From assembly GCA_945281075.1 (NCBI GenBank), contig CALYQE010000048.1, positions 1 through 12,476 of the forward strand: DNA of 12,476 bases, written 5' to 3'. The translations under genes and the position numbers were made by a program. This document shows positions 6,940 to 12,476 of the stretch, one piece after another. The stretch comes from an uncultured Lactobacillus sp. (GTDB lineage Bacteria; Bacillota; Bacilli; Lactobacillales; Lactobacillaceae). Within the stretch, counting starts at the first letter, position 1, and the number at the start of each line of letters is the position of its first letter. Below the pieces are notes generated by a model. It had not been told where the DNA came from. It did no database searches and saw only the letters and a program-made list of their open reading frames with translations.

Positions 6940-7695
6940 ATGGCTACTGCTATCAAAGAAGAACTATACAAGCTTAACCATGAGCGTATTTCTCTATATG
7001 GATTGCTTTTTTTGATTGCAATCATGGCTTATAGTGCTCTGACCGGAAAAACTAACAGGACTGCTATAATTTATGGCTTTGATGCTATAGAATGGATCCC
7101 GATTATTATCATTACTGTTGGAAGTGCCTTTTTTGCAATGGAATATAGCAATAATACGATTATCATGCTGCTTTATAAAAACTCAAATAAACTAAAAATC
7201 TATTTAGCGAAATTTTTCATTGTTTTCTTGTATGCCATTTTTTTAACTATCGCAGCAGTTTTACTGACTTTTTTGTTGAGCTTAATATTTGTTCCAGTTA
7301 CATGTAATTGGATAGCAGTCATTCATGGTCATTCCATTATTGGTGACTTGTTGATTAATATGGGAGCAACCTTACTATATTGTTTCTTCATTACCGGGCT
7401 GTCATTTATGTTAATTATGTTAGTCAAGATTAACGCAGTCGTTATCTGTATTGGCTTATTTTTAGGCTATGTTGGTTCTAGTGTCTCCGTTGCCTTAATT
7501 GATGTTTTTCCTTCAGCAATTAACATTATTAAATGGAATCCTTTAAGCATGATTTTTGTTTCTCAGCAGCTATCTAGAAGATCGCTAGCAGCCACATCGC
7601 ATTTAAGCAACTTGCAACTGGTCGTAGCTACAATTATTTATGGTCTGATTTTTGGTATGATAGGCTATTACATGTTTAAACGGCGTCGGGTTTGA
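6940..7695 (+). CDS. ABC-2-type permease, first of two paralogous subunits (LanE/BcrB-like)
   Basis: A 251-residue membrane subunit with about six hydrophobic helices (roughly residues 17-35, 50-68, 87-117, 133-158, 160-190 and 222-244). It opens with the short amphipathic ELYKLNHERIS segment and ends with a basic tail KRRRV. Helix pattern, length and the start motif are those of the ABC-2 permeases that pair with BcrA/LanF ATPases. The ribosome binding site AAGGAAAGAGG (6921-6931) overlaps the end of the ATPase gene. The WNPLSMIF segment near residue 205 and the closing HLSNLQL segment recur in the next gene (WNPFSMLE, HLTNLEM), which indicates ancient tandem duplication. The two probably form a heterodimeric channel. 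Sequence does not tell the substrate. Confidence 0.86.
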   Translation: MATAIKEELYKLNHERISLYGLLFLIAIMAYSALTGKTNRTAIIYGFDAIEWIPIIIITVGSAFFAMEYSNNTIIMLLYKNSNKLKIYLAKFFIVFLYAIFLTIAAVLLTFLLSLIFVPVTCNWIAVIHGHSIIGDLLINMGATLLYCFFITGLSFMLIMLVKINAVVICIGLFLGYVGSSVSVALIDVFPSAINIIKWNPLSMIFVSQQLSRRSLAATSHLSNLQLVVATIIYGLIFGMIGYYMFKRRRV

Positions 7696-7717
7696 TTCGC
7701 AGGAAAGGAGAAATAAA

Positions 7718-8482
7718 ATGGTTTATAGCTTAAAACAGGAAATTTACAAACTAGAACACAAAAAAATTTCTTGGATTTCATCTTTAATATTATTGCTACT
7801 TATGGTTATGACGGGTTATTCAATCGGCTATGAAGAAGCTAAAGTCTGCTTAATGACCTGTTATAATGCTTCTTATTGGATTACCTTTATTTTGATTATC
7901 GTTGGTGCCACTACTTTTTCGATGGAGTTTCAGAATAATACAATCCTTACTTTGCTTTACAAGTCATCAAGTAAGCTTATAGTTTATTTGGCAAAATTTA
8001 TTGTACTTTTTTTCTACAATATATATTTACATGCGATGGCCATAATTTTCACCTTTGCCCTAAGCATGTCTATCTTTAAATCAAATATTACTTGGACTAC
8101 CATATATCAGTATGGTCAGCCCATATGGAAAAATATGCTTAATACTATGATGGTTGACTTGTTAACTACTACTCTTGTAATAAGTATAGTTTTTATGCTG
8201 TCGTGTATTGTTAACAACAATGCCATAGTTATTACTGCAAGCATTTTGGTGTTTTTTATAGGTGGGAATGTATCCACAGATTTACTAAGAATTCATAAAT
8301 TTATTGGCGTTATGAAATGGAATCCTTTTAGTATGCTTGAATTAACTGATCAATACTATAATTATGCTGGTTATATTAGTATTACGCACTTAACAAACTT
8401 AGAAATGATGTTAGGAACGGTCTGCTATATCATCTTATTTCTGACCATAAGCTACTTGATTTTTCGCAAGAAACGCTTTTAG
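7718..8482 (+). CDS. ABC-2-type permease, second paralogous subunit (LanG-like)
   Basis: A 254-residue paralogue of the preceding permease, with the same opening (QEIYKLEHKKIS), the same six-helix layout, FSMEFQNNTI where the first has FAMEYSNNTI, and a basic tail RKKRF. The conserved WNPFSM segment lies near residue 205. Divergence between the two is large enough that each is probably specialised and both are required. GGAAAGGAG (7702-7710) is 7 bases before the ATG, and the gap to the previous stop is 22 bp, so it is the last gene of the operon. A perfect 15-bp hairpin terminator follows after 26 bp. Two-permease FEG arrangement supports a self-protection or peptide-resistance role, but detachment from any bacteriocin gene leaves this unproven. 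Confidence 0.86.
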   Translation: MVYSLKQEIYKLEHKKISWISSLILLLLMVMTGYSIGYEEAKVCLMTCYNASYWITFILIIVGATTFSMEFQNNTILTLLYKSSSKLIVYLAKFIVLFFYNIYLHAMAIIFTFALSMSIFKSNITWTTIYQYGQPIWKNMLNTMMVDLLTTTLVISIVFMLSCIVNNNAIVITASILVFFIGGNVSTDLLRIHKFIGVMKWNPFSMLELTDQYYNYAGYISITHLTNLEMMLGTVCYIILFLTISYLIFRKKRF

Positions 8483-8508
8483 TTATTTTGATTGTAAAAA
8501 GGCTACAG

Positions 8509-8543
8509 AAAAAGGTCTGAAGAATTTATCTTCAGACCTTTTT
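8509..8543. terminator. Bidirectional terminator between the convergent ABC operon and kup
   Basis: AAAAAGGTCTGAAGA (8509-8523) and TCTTCAGACCTTTTT (8529-8543) are perfect 15-bp reverse complements around a 5-base loop. A runs on one side and T runs on the other make it work for both strands. It ends only 3 bp from the kup stop codon, so the kup mRNA relies on the same hairpin. Confidence 0.93.
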
Positions 8544-8546
8544 GGT

Positions 8547-10583
8547 TTAATCATTATCAATTTCTTGCTTTTCTAAATGCGAGTAGTCGCGCGGAGCAAG
8601 TCGCTTGATGTGCAAGTTTTTCTTTGGCCGCCCCAGAATTAGCGGAACCTGTTCAACGACCGTATCGGTAAATTCAAGCCCAAACCATGAAGCTGGATTG
8701 GATGAAAGATTTTGCAGCCAGATGCGCGCTTTTAGCATTAGCTTCTCGAAGCCCTTAAGCTTAGTCAGAGGACTAACCACTTCATTAACAATAACGAATG
8801 AAAAGTCACCCACCTTGCGTCCGGGTGTCGTGGTATATTCCTGCGGCTGGGCCTCAATCGTGCCGTCCTTAATCAGATCCTGCACGATCTGGCGTAAATA
8901 GACGTTAACACTTGTTTGCTTTTTGAAACCTAAGTAAAGTTGCACGTTAATTACGTTTTTCGTGCCGTAAGTGTTGACTGCATACTTGGCCGTAAAAGGT
9001 TCGTTCGTGATATTAACTGAAACAAACCAATATGCTGCCGCCCGTTTTGGGCGTTTATCCAAAATTGAATATAAAATTTCCCGCTTGATGAACTTGTTGT
9101 ACTTGACTTTTGCCATGTAGACCAAGTTGGTAGCATAGGTTGGGTAATCGTCATCGTGGCTTAAGTCGGTCAACATATCCGTGTACTCATCTAATCGGAC
9201 GTAAGTGCTGGCGCCTTCGTGCTTGTCGCGCACCCGGTTGCCGAAATACCAGATAAACATAATGACACCGATAAAGCCGGCGATCAGGACTGTAACATAT
9301 CCGCCGTGCGTGAACTTCGTCAAACTGGAAATTAAGAACATGCCCTCGATAAAACCAAAGATGAAAAGGAAACATAGTCTAAACAGCAGCGGTTGGTGCT
9401 TGGAGCCAAGATACTCAAATAACAGCAAGGTTGTCATCAACATGGTTACGGTAATGGACAAGCCATAAGCCGCTTCCATGTGCTCTGATGTACGGAAGAA
9501 AATCACAATTGCAATTGTTGCGACACAGATCATCTTGTTAACAGACGGAATGTAAATTTGTCCGTGCTTGGTTGTTGGATAGTTGATCTTCATTCGTGGC
9601 AAAAATTTCAGTCCACTGGCTTCGGAAACCAGGGTGAATGAACCCGTGATTAAGGCTTGCGAGGCAATGATCGCCGCAATCGTTGCTAAAATAATCGCAA
9701 ACAAGCGCAGGCTTGAGGGCACAGCTTCAAAGAAGGGGTTCAGTTCGATTCCGTGTGTTTGATAATGCGGATTTTGCAAAATCCACACGCCTTGTCCCAG
9801 GTAGTTTAGGGATAAGCAGGTAAACACATACGGCCACGACCCCCGAATATTGCTTTTTCCCACATGACCAACGTCTGAATATAGGGCCTCGGCACCGGTT
9901 GTTGCCAGAAAAATTGAACCAAGAATAAAGATGCCGGCCTTATTAGCAGGACTGAAAAGAATCTTAATTGCCCAGTAAGGATTTAACGCTTCAATTATTG
10001 ACCAGTCGTTTGTCATGTTCAAAAGGCCAATGATCCCTAAGAAAGTAAACCAAACAAACATAATTGGACCAAACGCCTTGCCAATGCTGCTCGTACCAAG
10101 CATTTGAATTGAAAATAGCAAAAGTAAAATCGCAATCGTGATCATGATGACCGAGTTTTGATCAGGAACTGGGATGCTGGAGCCAAAGCGCATATTCTTG
10201 AGTCCCTCAATTGAGGTCGTTACAGTCACGGCGGGCGTTAGCGTACCGTCGGCCAGCAGGGCGGCGCCGCCAAGCAAGGCGGGAATTACCAGCCATTTGG
10301 CCCGCTTGCGCACTAAGGCGTATAAGGCGAAAATACCGCCTTCGCCGTGGTTAGTGGCCCGTAAGGCGATCAGCACGTACTTGACGGTCGTTAATAAAGT
10401 AACTGTCCAAAAAATCAAAGAAATTGAACCTAAAATCAATTCGCGGTTCACGTTAGCTAATCCGCCGTTGCCGTTCACAATCGACTTCATTACGTAGAGT
10501 GGACTAGTTCCAATGTCCCCGTAGACGATTCCAATCGTGATGAGCAGACCAGCTGCCGAAATCCGCTTCTTTTTTTGATCCAT
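8547..10583 (-). CDS. kup: Kup (Trk-independent) potassium uptake transporter
   Basis: An integral membrane K+/H+ symporter of the KUP/HAK/KT family. With the start at ATG 10583 it has 678 residues. The family signature GDIGTSPLY is at residues 22-30 in the first helix; about twelve hydrophobic helices follow, then a cytoplasmic C-terminal domain of about 240 residues beginning near GNRVRDKHEG. The reading frame extends 13 codons further to a TTG at 10622, but a good promoter (TTGACA, 18 bases, TATTAA) overlaps that extension and would start transcription downstream of it. The ATG at 10583 has AGGGAG (minus strand, 10596-10601) 12 bases before it, a little distant but the only plausible site, and gives the usual short MDQKKKR beginning. 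The gene is richer in G and C than the ABC cassette it faces. Confidence 0.95.
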   Translation of the reverse strand: MDQKKKRISAAGLLITIGIVYGDIGTSPLYVMKSIVNGNGGLANVNRELILGSISLIFWTVTLLTTVKYVLIALRATNHGEGGIFALYALVRKRAKWLVIPALLGGAALLADGTLTPAVTVTTSIEGLKNMRFGSSIPVPDQNSVIMITIAILLLLFSIQMLGTSSIGKAFGPIMFVWFTFLGIIGLLNMTNDWSIIEALNPYWAIKILFSPANKAGIFILGSIFLATTGAEALYSDVGHVGKSNIRGSWPYVFTCLSLNYLGQGVWILQNPHYQTHGIELNPFFEAVPSSLRLFAIILATIAAIIASQALITGSFTLVSEASGLKFLPRMKINYPTTKHGQIYIPSVNKMICVATIAIVIFFRTSEHMEAAYGLSITVTMLMTTLLLFEYLGSKHQPLLFRLCFLFIFGFIEGMFLISSLTKFTHGGYVTVLIAGFIGVIMFIWYFGNRVRDKHEGASTYVRLDEYTDMLTDLSHDDDYPTYATNLVYMAKVKYNKFIKREILYSILDKRPKRAAAYWFVSVNITNEPFTAKYAVNTYGTKNVINVQLYLGFKKQTSVNVYLRQIVQDLIKDGTIEAQPQEYTTTPGRKVGDFSFVIVNEVVSPLTKLKGFEKLMLKARIWLQNLSSNPASWFGLEFTDTVVEQVPLILGRPKKNLHIKRLAPRDYSHLEKQEIDND

Positions 10584-10609
10584 AGCAATCTTGTACTCCC
10601 TAGCTTCGA

Positions 10610-10639
10610 TTAATATTTTCAAGTAAAAAAGAATGTCAA
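10610..10639 (-). promoter_or_regulatory. kup promoter
   Basis: On the minus strand, a perfect -35 TTGACA (10634-10639) is followed after 18 bases by TATTAA (10610-10615, 4 of 6 match). Predicted initiation near 10603 leaves about 20 bases of leader with the AGGGAG site. This placement excludes the TTG at 10622 as the start codon. Confidence 0.6.
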
Positions 10640-10655
10640 TTTGGCATTCTCTTTT
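10625..10655 (-). terminator. Terminator of the small acidic protein gene, overlapping the kup promoter
   Basis: Read on the minus strand, AAAAGAGAATG (10655-10645) pairs with CATTCTTTTTT (10635-10625) with one G-U pair, giving an 11-bp stem around a 9-base loop and ending in a T-run. It starts about 40 bp after the stop at 10698. The kup -35 box lies within its loop and descending arm. Confidence 0.55.
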
Positions 10656-10697
10656 AAATATCTATTTTGTTCTTTTTTTTATGATTGTACAAGTAAA

Positions 10698-11132
10698 TTA
10701 TGATAAAGAAGTAGAAATATTGTCACGACGATCTTCATACCATTTGTCCCAATCTAGATATGAAGTCATCTTTTCTGGTTCAACGTGATCTTTTTGCACA
10801 ATTTCATCAACAATGCTTTGAAAATTATTTGCATGATATTGCAAAGCATGTCTAACCAGCTCTTGGCTGCCAAAGTTGATGTTGTCCATTACGTAATGGT
10901 TAATGTCGACCATGTTAGAGTCAACATCATACATGTTCATGATTTCCAAGTCCCGTTGGTTGAATTTGGCAATGTAGAAGTCAGTAAAAACCTTTAAATA
11001 CTCAGGTTGCTCGGCGAATTCTTCCGTGGGCATGGTGGTCCACTCTGCTTCGGGCATAACTACCTTAAGTTCTTCATTTTCTTGTTCTTTTTCTTTATCT
11101 TGCTCTTTAATGTTATTTTCTTTTTCAGTCAA
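10698..11132 (-). CDS. Small acidic cytoplasmic protein of unknown function
   Basis: I do not recognise this protein. It has 144 residues from the TTG at 11132. The N-terminal 25 residues are almost all Glu, Lys, Gln, Asn and Asp (low complexity, probably disordered); the rest is acidic, rich in aromatic residues (EYLKVFTDFYIAKF, DWDKWYEDRR) and probably helical. There is no signal peptide or membrane segment. The frame opens three codons earlier at a GTG (11141), but that GTG directly abuts the Shine-Dalgarno AAGGAG, whereas the TTG is 7 bases from it, so TTG is the better start. It has its own promoter-like region and terminator and appears to be a single-gene unit between kup and a surface-protein gene. 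The clear ribosome binding site and terminator argue that it is real; no function is proposed. Confidence 0.72.
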   Translation of the reverse strand: MTEKENNIKEQDKEKEQENEELKVVMPEAEWTTMPTEEFAEQPEYLKVFTDFYIAKFNQRDLEIMNMYDVDSNMVDINHYVMDNINFGSQELVRHALQYHANNFQSIVDEIVQKDHVEPEKMTSYLDWDKWYEDRRDNISTSLS

Positions 11133-11179
11133 AGCAGACACTCCTTAAATTAAAATAGGAACCGTGAAAGTCAATAGTC

Positions 11180-11208
11180 ATTTTACAGAGTTTAACCTGT
11201 AAAAGCAA
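11180..11208 (-). promoter_or_regulatory. Candidate promoter of the small acidic protein gene with an embedded palindrome
   Basis: On the minus strand, TTGCTT (11203-11208) and TAAAAT (11180-11185, 5 of 6 match) are 17 bases apart. A perfect inverted repeat TTTTACAG (11181-11188) / CTGTAAAA (11197-11204) with an 8-base centre overlaps both boxes, as an operator might. The region 11133-11424 otherwise holds the terminator of the next gene; the reading frames seen in it lack ribosome binding sites. Confidence 0.4.
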
Positions 11209-11315
11209 CTATTGGGGCGATTTGTCCATAAATGATCTATACTTTTTACCGAATCTGCTGGGAAATTATCGAAATTTTGCTTGGCAATAAAGTGAGTTGG
11301 GTTTTGCTCATAGTA

Positions 11316-11352
11316 AAAATCACCCGCGCTCAAGATAAACAAGGGTGATTTT
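11316..11352 (-). terminator. Terminator downstream of the surface-protein gene
   Basis: AAAATCACCC (11316-11325) and GGGTGATTTT (11343-11352) are perfect 10-bp reverse complements with a 17-base loop. On the minus strand the descending arm ends in a run of five T. It lies about 70 bp after the stop at 11425. Confidence 0.78.
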
Positions 11353-11424
11353 AAAGTTAGGTAGTTTAAGCAATTACCCATGAATAAAAGGCAATTAGAT
11401 TGAGGAAAGACACATAAAATTGCT

Positions 11425-12285
11425 TTATGGTTTAAGATAATTCTCAACGTCAGCCTTAGTAATCTTGGTTGGCTTGCTGCGGCCGGACTGACGGTAAAGG
11501 TCGATTAAATCTTGCGGGCTAAAGGACATGCCGTCGTAGCCAAGCTTGGTTACGCGCTTGCGCAACTGGGTAATCTGTTTATTCGTAACGGTCTTGCCGT
11601 GAACCTTATGGTCGCCCATTGCGCCTTCGCCAGTCTTACCAGCATTGCCTGTGTCGTTCTTGCCAGACGCGTTATTGTTGTAAGTTGAACCAGCGCCATT
11701 GTTATTTTGATCAGCTAATTTTTTATTAGCCGCAACGCCTTTTTCAGCTTGCTTTTTATACTTGGAATAGTAACGGCCATTAATATAAGGTAGATCCAAA
11801 ATCTTTTGGTATTGGTCAATCGCCTGTAAATATTGCTTGCCATCTTCTGCCGTAGTGGCAGCAGCAAAGATTGGCTTAATCTCATGTTCGTAGTTGTCTT
11901 GGACATCTTTAATGGTAGTTTTTAGCTTGTGCCCTTGCTTAATTAAAAGTGTATAGCCCTGATTTTGCTTGATAACGCTGTTGACACTCGTCAAGGCCTC
12001 ATCGTATTGTCCAGCCTTAGTTGAGCTGATGGCGGAAAGCATGTTGTCGGCTTGGTCCTTGTAAGCCCGAGCTTGATCGGTCTTCTTAATGCCCATTGCC
12101 TTTTCAAATGAGCTGCTTGCCCGCGCATAGTCCTTGTCAGCAACGGCATCTTTACCTGCTTGCAGCGCACTATTATATGAGGCGTCAACTTGATTGCTGT
12201 TAGACTTTTGGGTTGCGTAAAAGATCCCGCCACCCAAAGCGATGACTACAATCACCAGAATCGTCCACATCGTAGATTTCTTCAT
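11425..12285 (-). CDS. Membrane-anchored surface protein with TPR-like repeats and a C-terminal helical domain
   Basis: A 286-residue protein with an N-terminal MKKS start and one hydrophobic helix (residues about 6-25) with no lipobox Cys, so it is probably an uncleaved anchor with the rest outside the cell. Residues about 33-195 are helical and TPR-like: blocks such as AVADKDYARASSSFEKAM and AEDGKQYLQAIDQYQKIL have the spacing of TPR helices. Residues about 195-225 are an Asn/Gly/Ser/Thr linker, a common spacer in wall-exposed proteins. The final 60 residues (TNKQITQLRKRVTKLGYDG...ITKADVENYLKP) form a compact basic helical domain I do not recognise. The ATG at 12285 follows a perfect AAGGAGG (12299-12305) by 13 bases, unusually far. 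No sortase motif is present. It has a promoter of its own. Function is unknown; a role in cell-wall biology is only a guess from topology. Confidence 0.8.
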   Translation of the reverse strand: MKKSTMWTILVIVVIALGGGIFYATQKSNSNQVDASYNSALQAGKDAVADKDYARASSSFEKAMGIKKTDQARAYKDQADNMLSAISSTKAGQYDEALTSVNSVIKQNQGYTLLIKQGHKLKTTIKDVQDNYEHEIKPIFAAATTAEDGKQYLQAIDQYQKILDLPYINGRYYSKYKKQAEKGVAANKKLADQNNNGAGSTYNNNASGKNDTGNAGKTGEGAMGDHKVHGKTVTNKQITQLRKRVTKLGYDGMSFSPQDLIDLYRQSGRSKPTKITKADVENYLKP

Positions 12286-12321
12286 AATCGGAAATTATCC
12301 TCCTTATTAATACTCATATTA

Positions 12322-12350
12322 ATTATAGTGGGTTTAAGCCAATTTGACTA
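12322..12350 (-). promoter_or_regulatory. Promoter of the TPR-like surface-protein gene
   Basis: On the minus strand, a perfect -10 TATAAT (12322-12327) follows TAGTCA (12345-12350, 4 of 6 to the -35 consensus) by 17 bases. Initiation near 12315 would give a leader of about 30 bases holding the AAGGAGG site. Confidence 0.62.
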
Positions 12351-12435
12351 CTGATGTACGTTTTTAACTTGCTAATGAATATTTTTTAGCAAAATTGTTA
12401 CACTTCGCCTAGTCAAATCGTTAGTAATAGTGTAA
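12342..12435. repeat. Nested inverted repeats in the intergenic region at the right edge
   Basis: Three pairs interlock: ATTTGACTA (12342-12350) with TAGTCAAAT (12410-12418), TTGCTAA (12369-12375) with TTAGCAA (12386-12392), and TTACACT (12398-12404) with AGTGTAA (12429-12435). The first overlaps the -35 box of the surface-protein promoter. They may be operator half-sites, a leader of an off-window plus-strand gene, or chance in AT-rich DNA. No coding region is visible from 12286 to 12476. Confidence 0.35.
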
Positions 12436-12476
12436 GACAACTGGCGCGCGGGTTACTTACACCGAATTACTTGAAA

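Noticed and set aside
8605..10497. Plus-strand frames of 87-107 codons opposite kup
   Set aside because: They are antisense to well-conserved transmembrane coding sequence and show no protein-like features of their own.
10584..10622. Upstream TTG-initiated 13-residue extension of Kup
   Set aside because: It overlaps a TTGACA/TATTAA promoter, has no ribosome binding site, and the ATG at 10583 gives the usual Kup N terminus.
11133..11141. GTG start three codons upstream for the small acidic protein
   Set aside because: The GTG directly abuts the AAGGAG sequence, leaving no spacing; the TTG at 11132 is correctly spaced.
11232..11348. 38-residue plus-strand hydrophobic frame (MIYTFYRICWEII...)
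   Set aside because: No Shine-Dalgarno sequence precedes it and it ends within the terminator hairpin at 11316-11352.
11178..11447. 89-codon minus-strand frame between the surface-protein and acidic-protein genes
   Set aside because: It overlaps the end of the surface-protein gene, spans that gene's terminator hairpin and a candidate promoter, and has no ribosome binding site at its ATG.

Overview
The window reads as chromosomal DNA of a low-GC lactic acid bacterium, most likely a Lactobacillus of the acidophilus/delbrueckii/helveticus type. This is inferred from a PepO-type endopeptidase, a Kup potassium transporter, a D-lactate-dehydrogenase-like 2-hydroxyacid dehydrogenase, strong AAGGAGG-type ribosome binding sites and TTG starts. 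No database search was possible, so species and orthology are inference. I see no tRNA, rRNA, CRISPR array or intact insertion sequence.

Layout, left to right. (1) Positions 1-1099, plus strand: the 3' end of a D-2-hydroxyacid dehydrogenase, followed after 14 bp by an AT-rich IclR-family regulator. (2) 1100-1439: a 340-bp gap with a compound inverted repeat (terminator-like outer stem, IS-end-like inner arms) and a GC-richer block of unknown nature. (3) 1440-4702, plus: an MFS exporter, then the cytoplasmic M13 endopeptidase PepO with its own terminator. (4) 4989-8482, plus: a self-contained cassette of an Rgg/MutR-type regulator, a terminator, a promoter carrying a 19-bp palindrome, and a three-gene ABC transporter (one ATPase, two paralogous six-helix permeases) of the bacitracin/lantibiotic self-protection (FEG-like) type. 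(5) 8547-12285, minus: Kup, a small acidic protein of unknown function, and a membrane-anchored TPR-like surface protein. A perfect 15-bp bidirectional terminator at 8509-8543 separates the convergent cassette and kup. (6) 12286-12476: promoter of the surface protein gene and a run of nested inverted repeats reaching toward the window edge.

Functionally, the most system-like part is the regulator-ABC cassette. By family knowledge, Rgg regulators act with small peptides and FEG-type transporters expel or shed membrane-active peptides, so a peptide-sensing resistance module is a reasonable inference. No bacteriocin precursor or convincing signalling-peptide gene was found beside it. The rest is housekeeping (peptide breakdown, potassium uptake) or poorly characterised. 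Three starts are best placed away from the longest reading frame or at a non-ATG codon: IclR (TTG at 350), Kup (ATG at 10583) and the small acidic protein (TTG at 11132).
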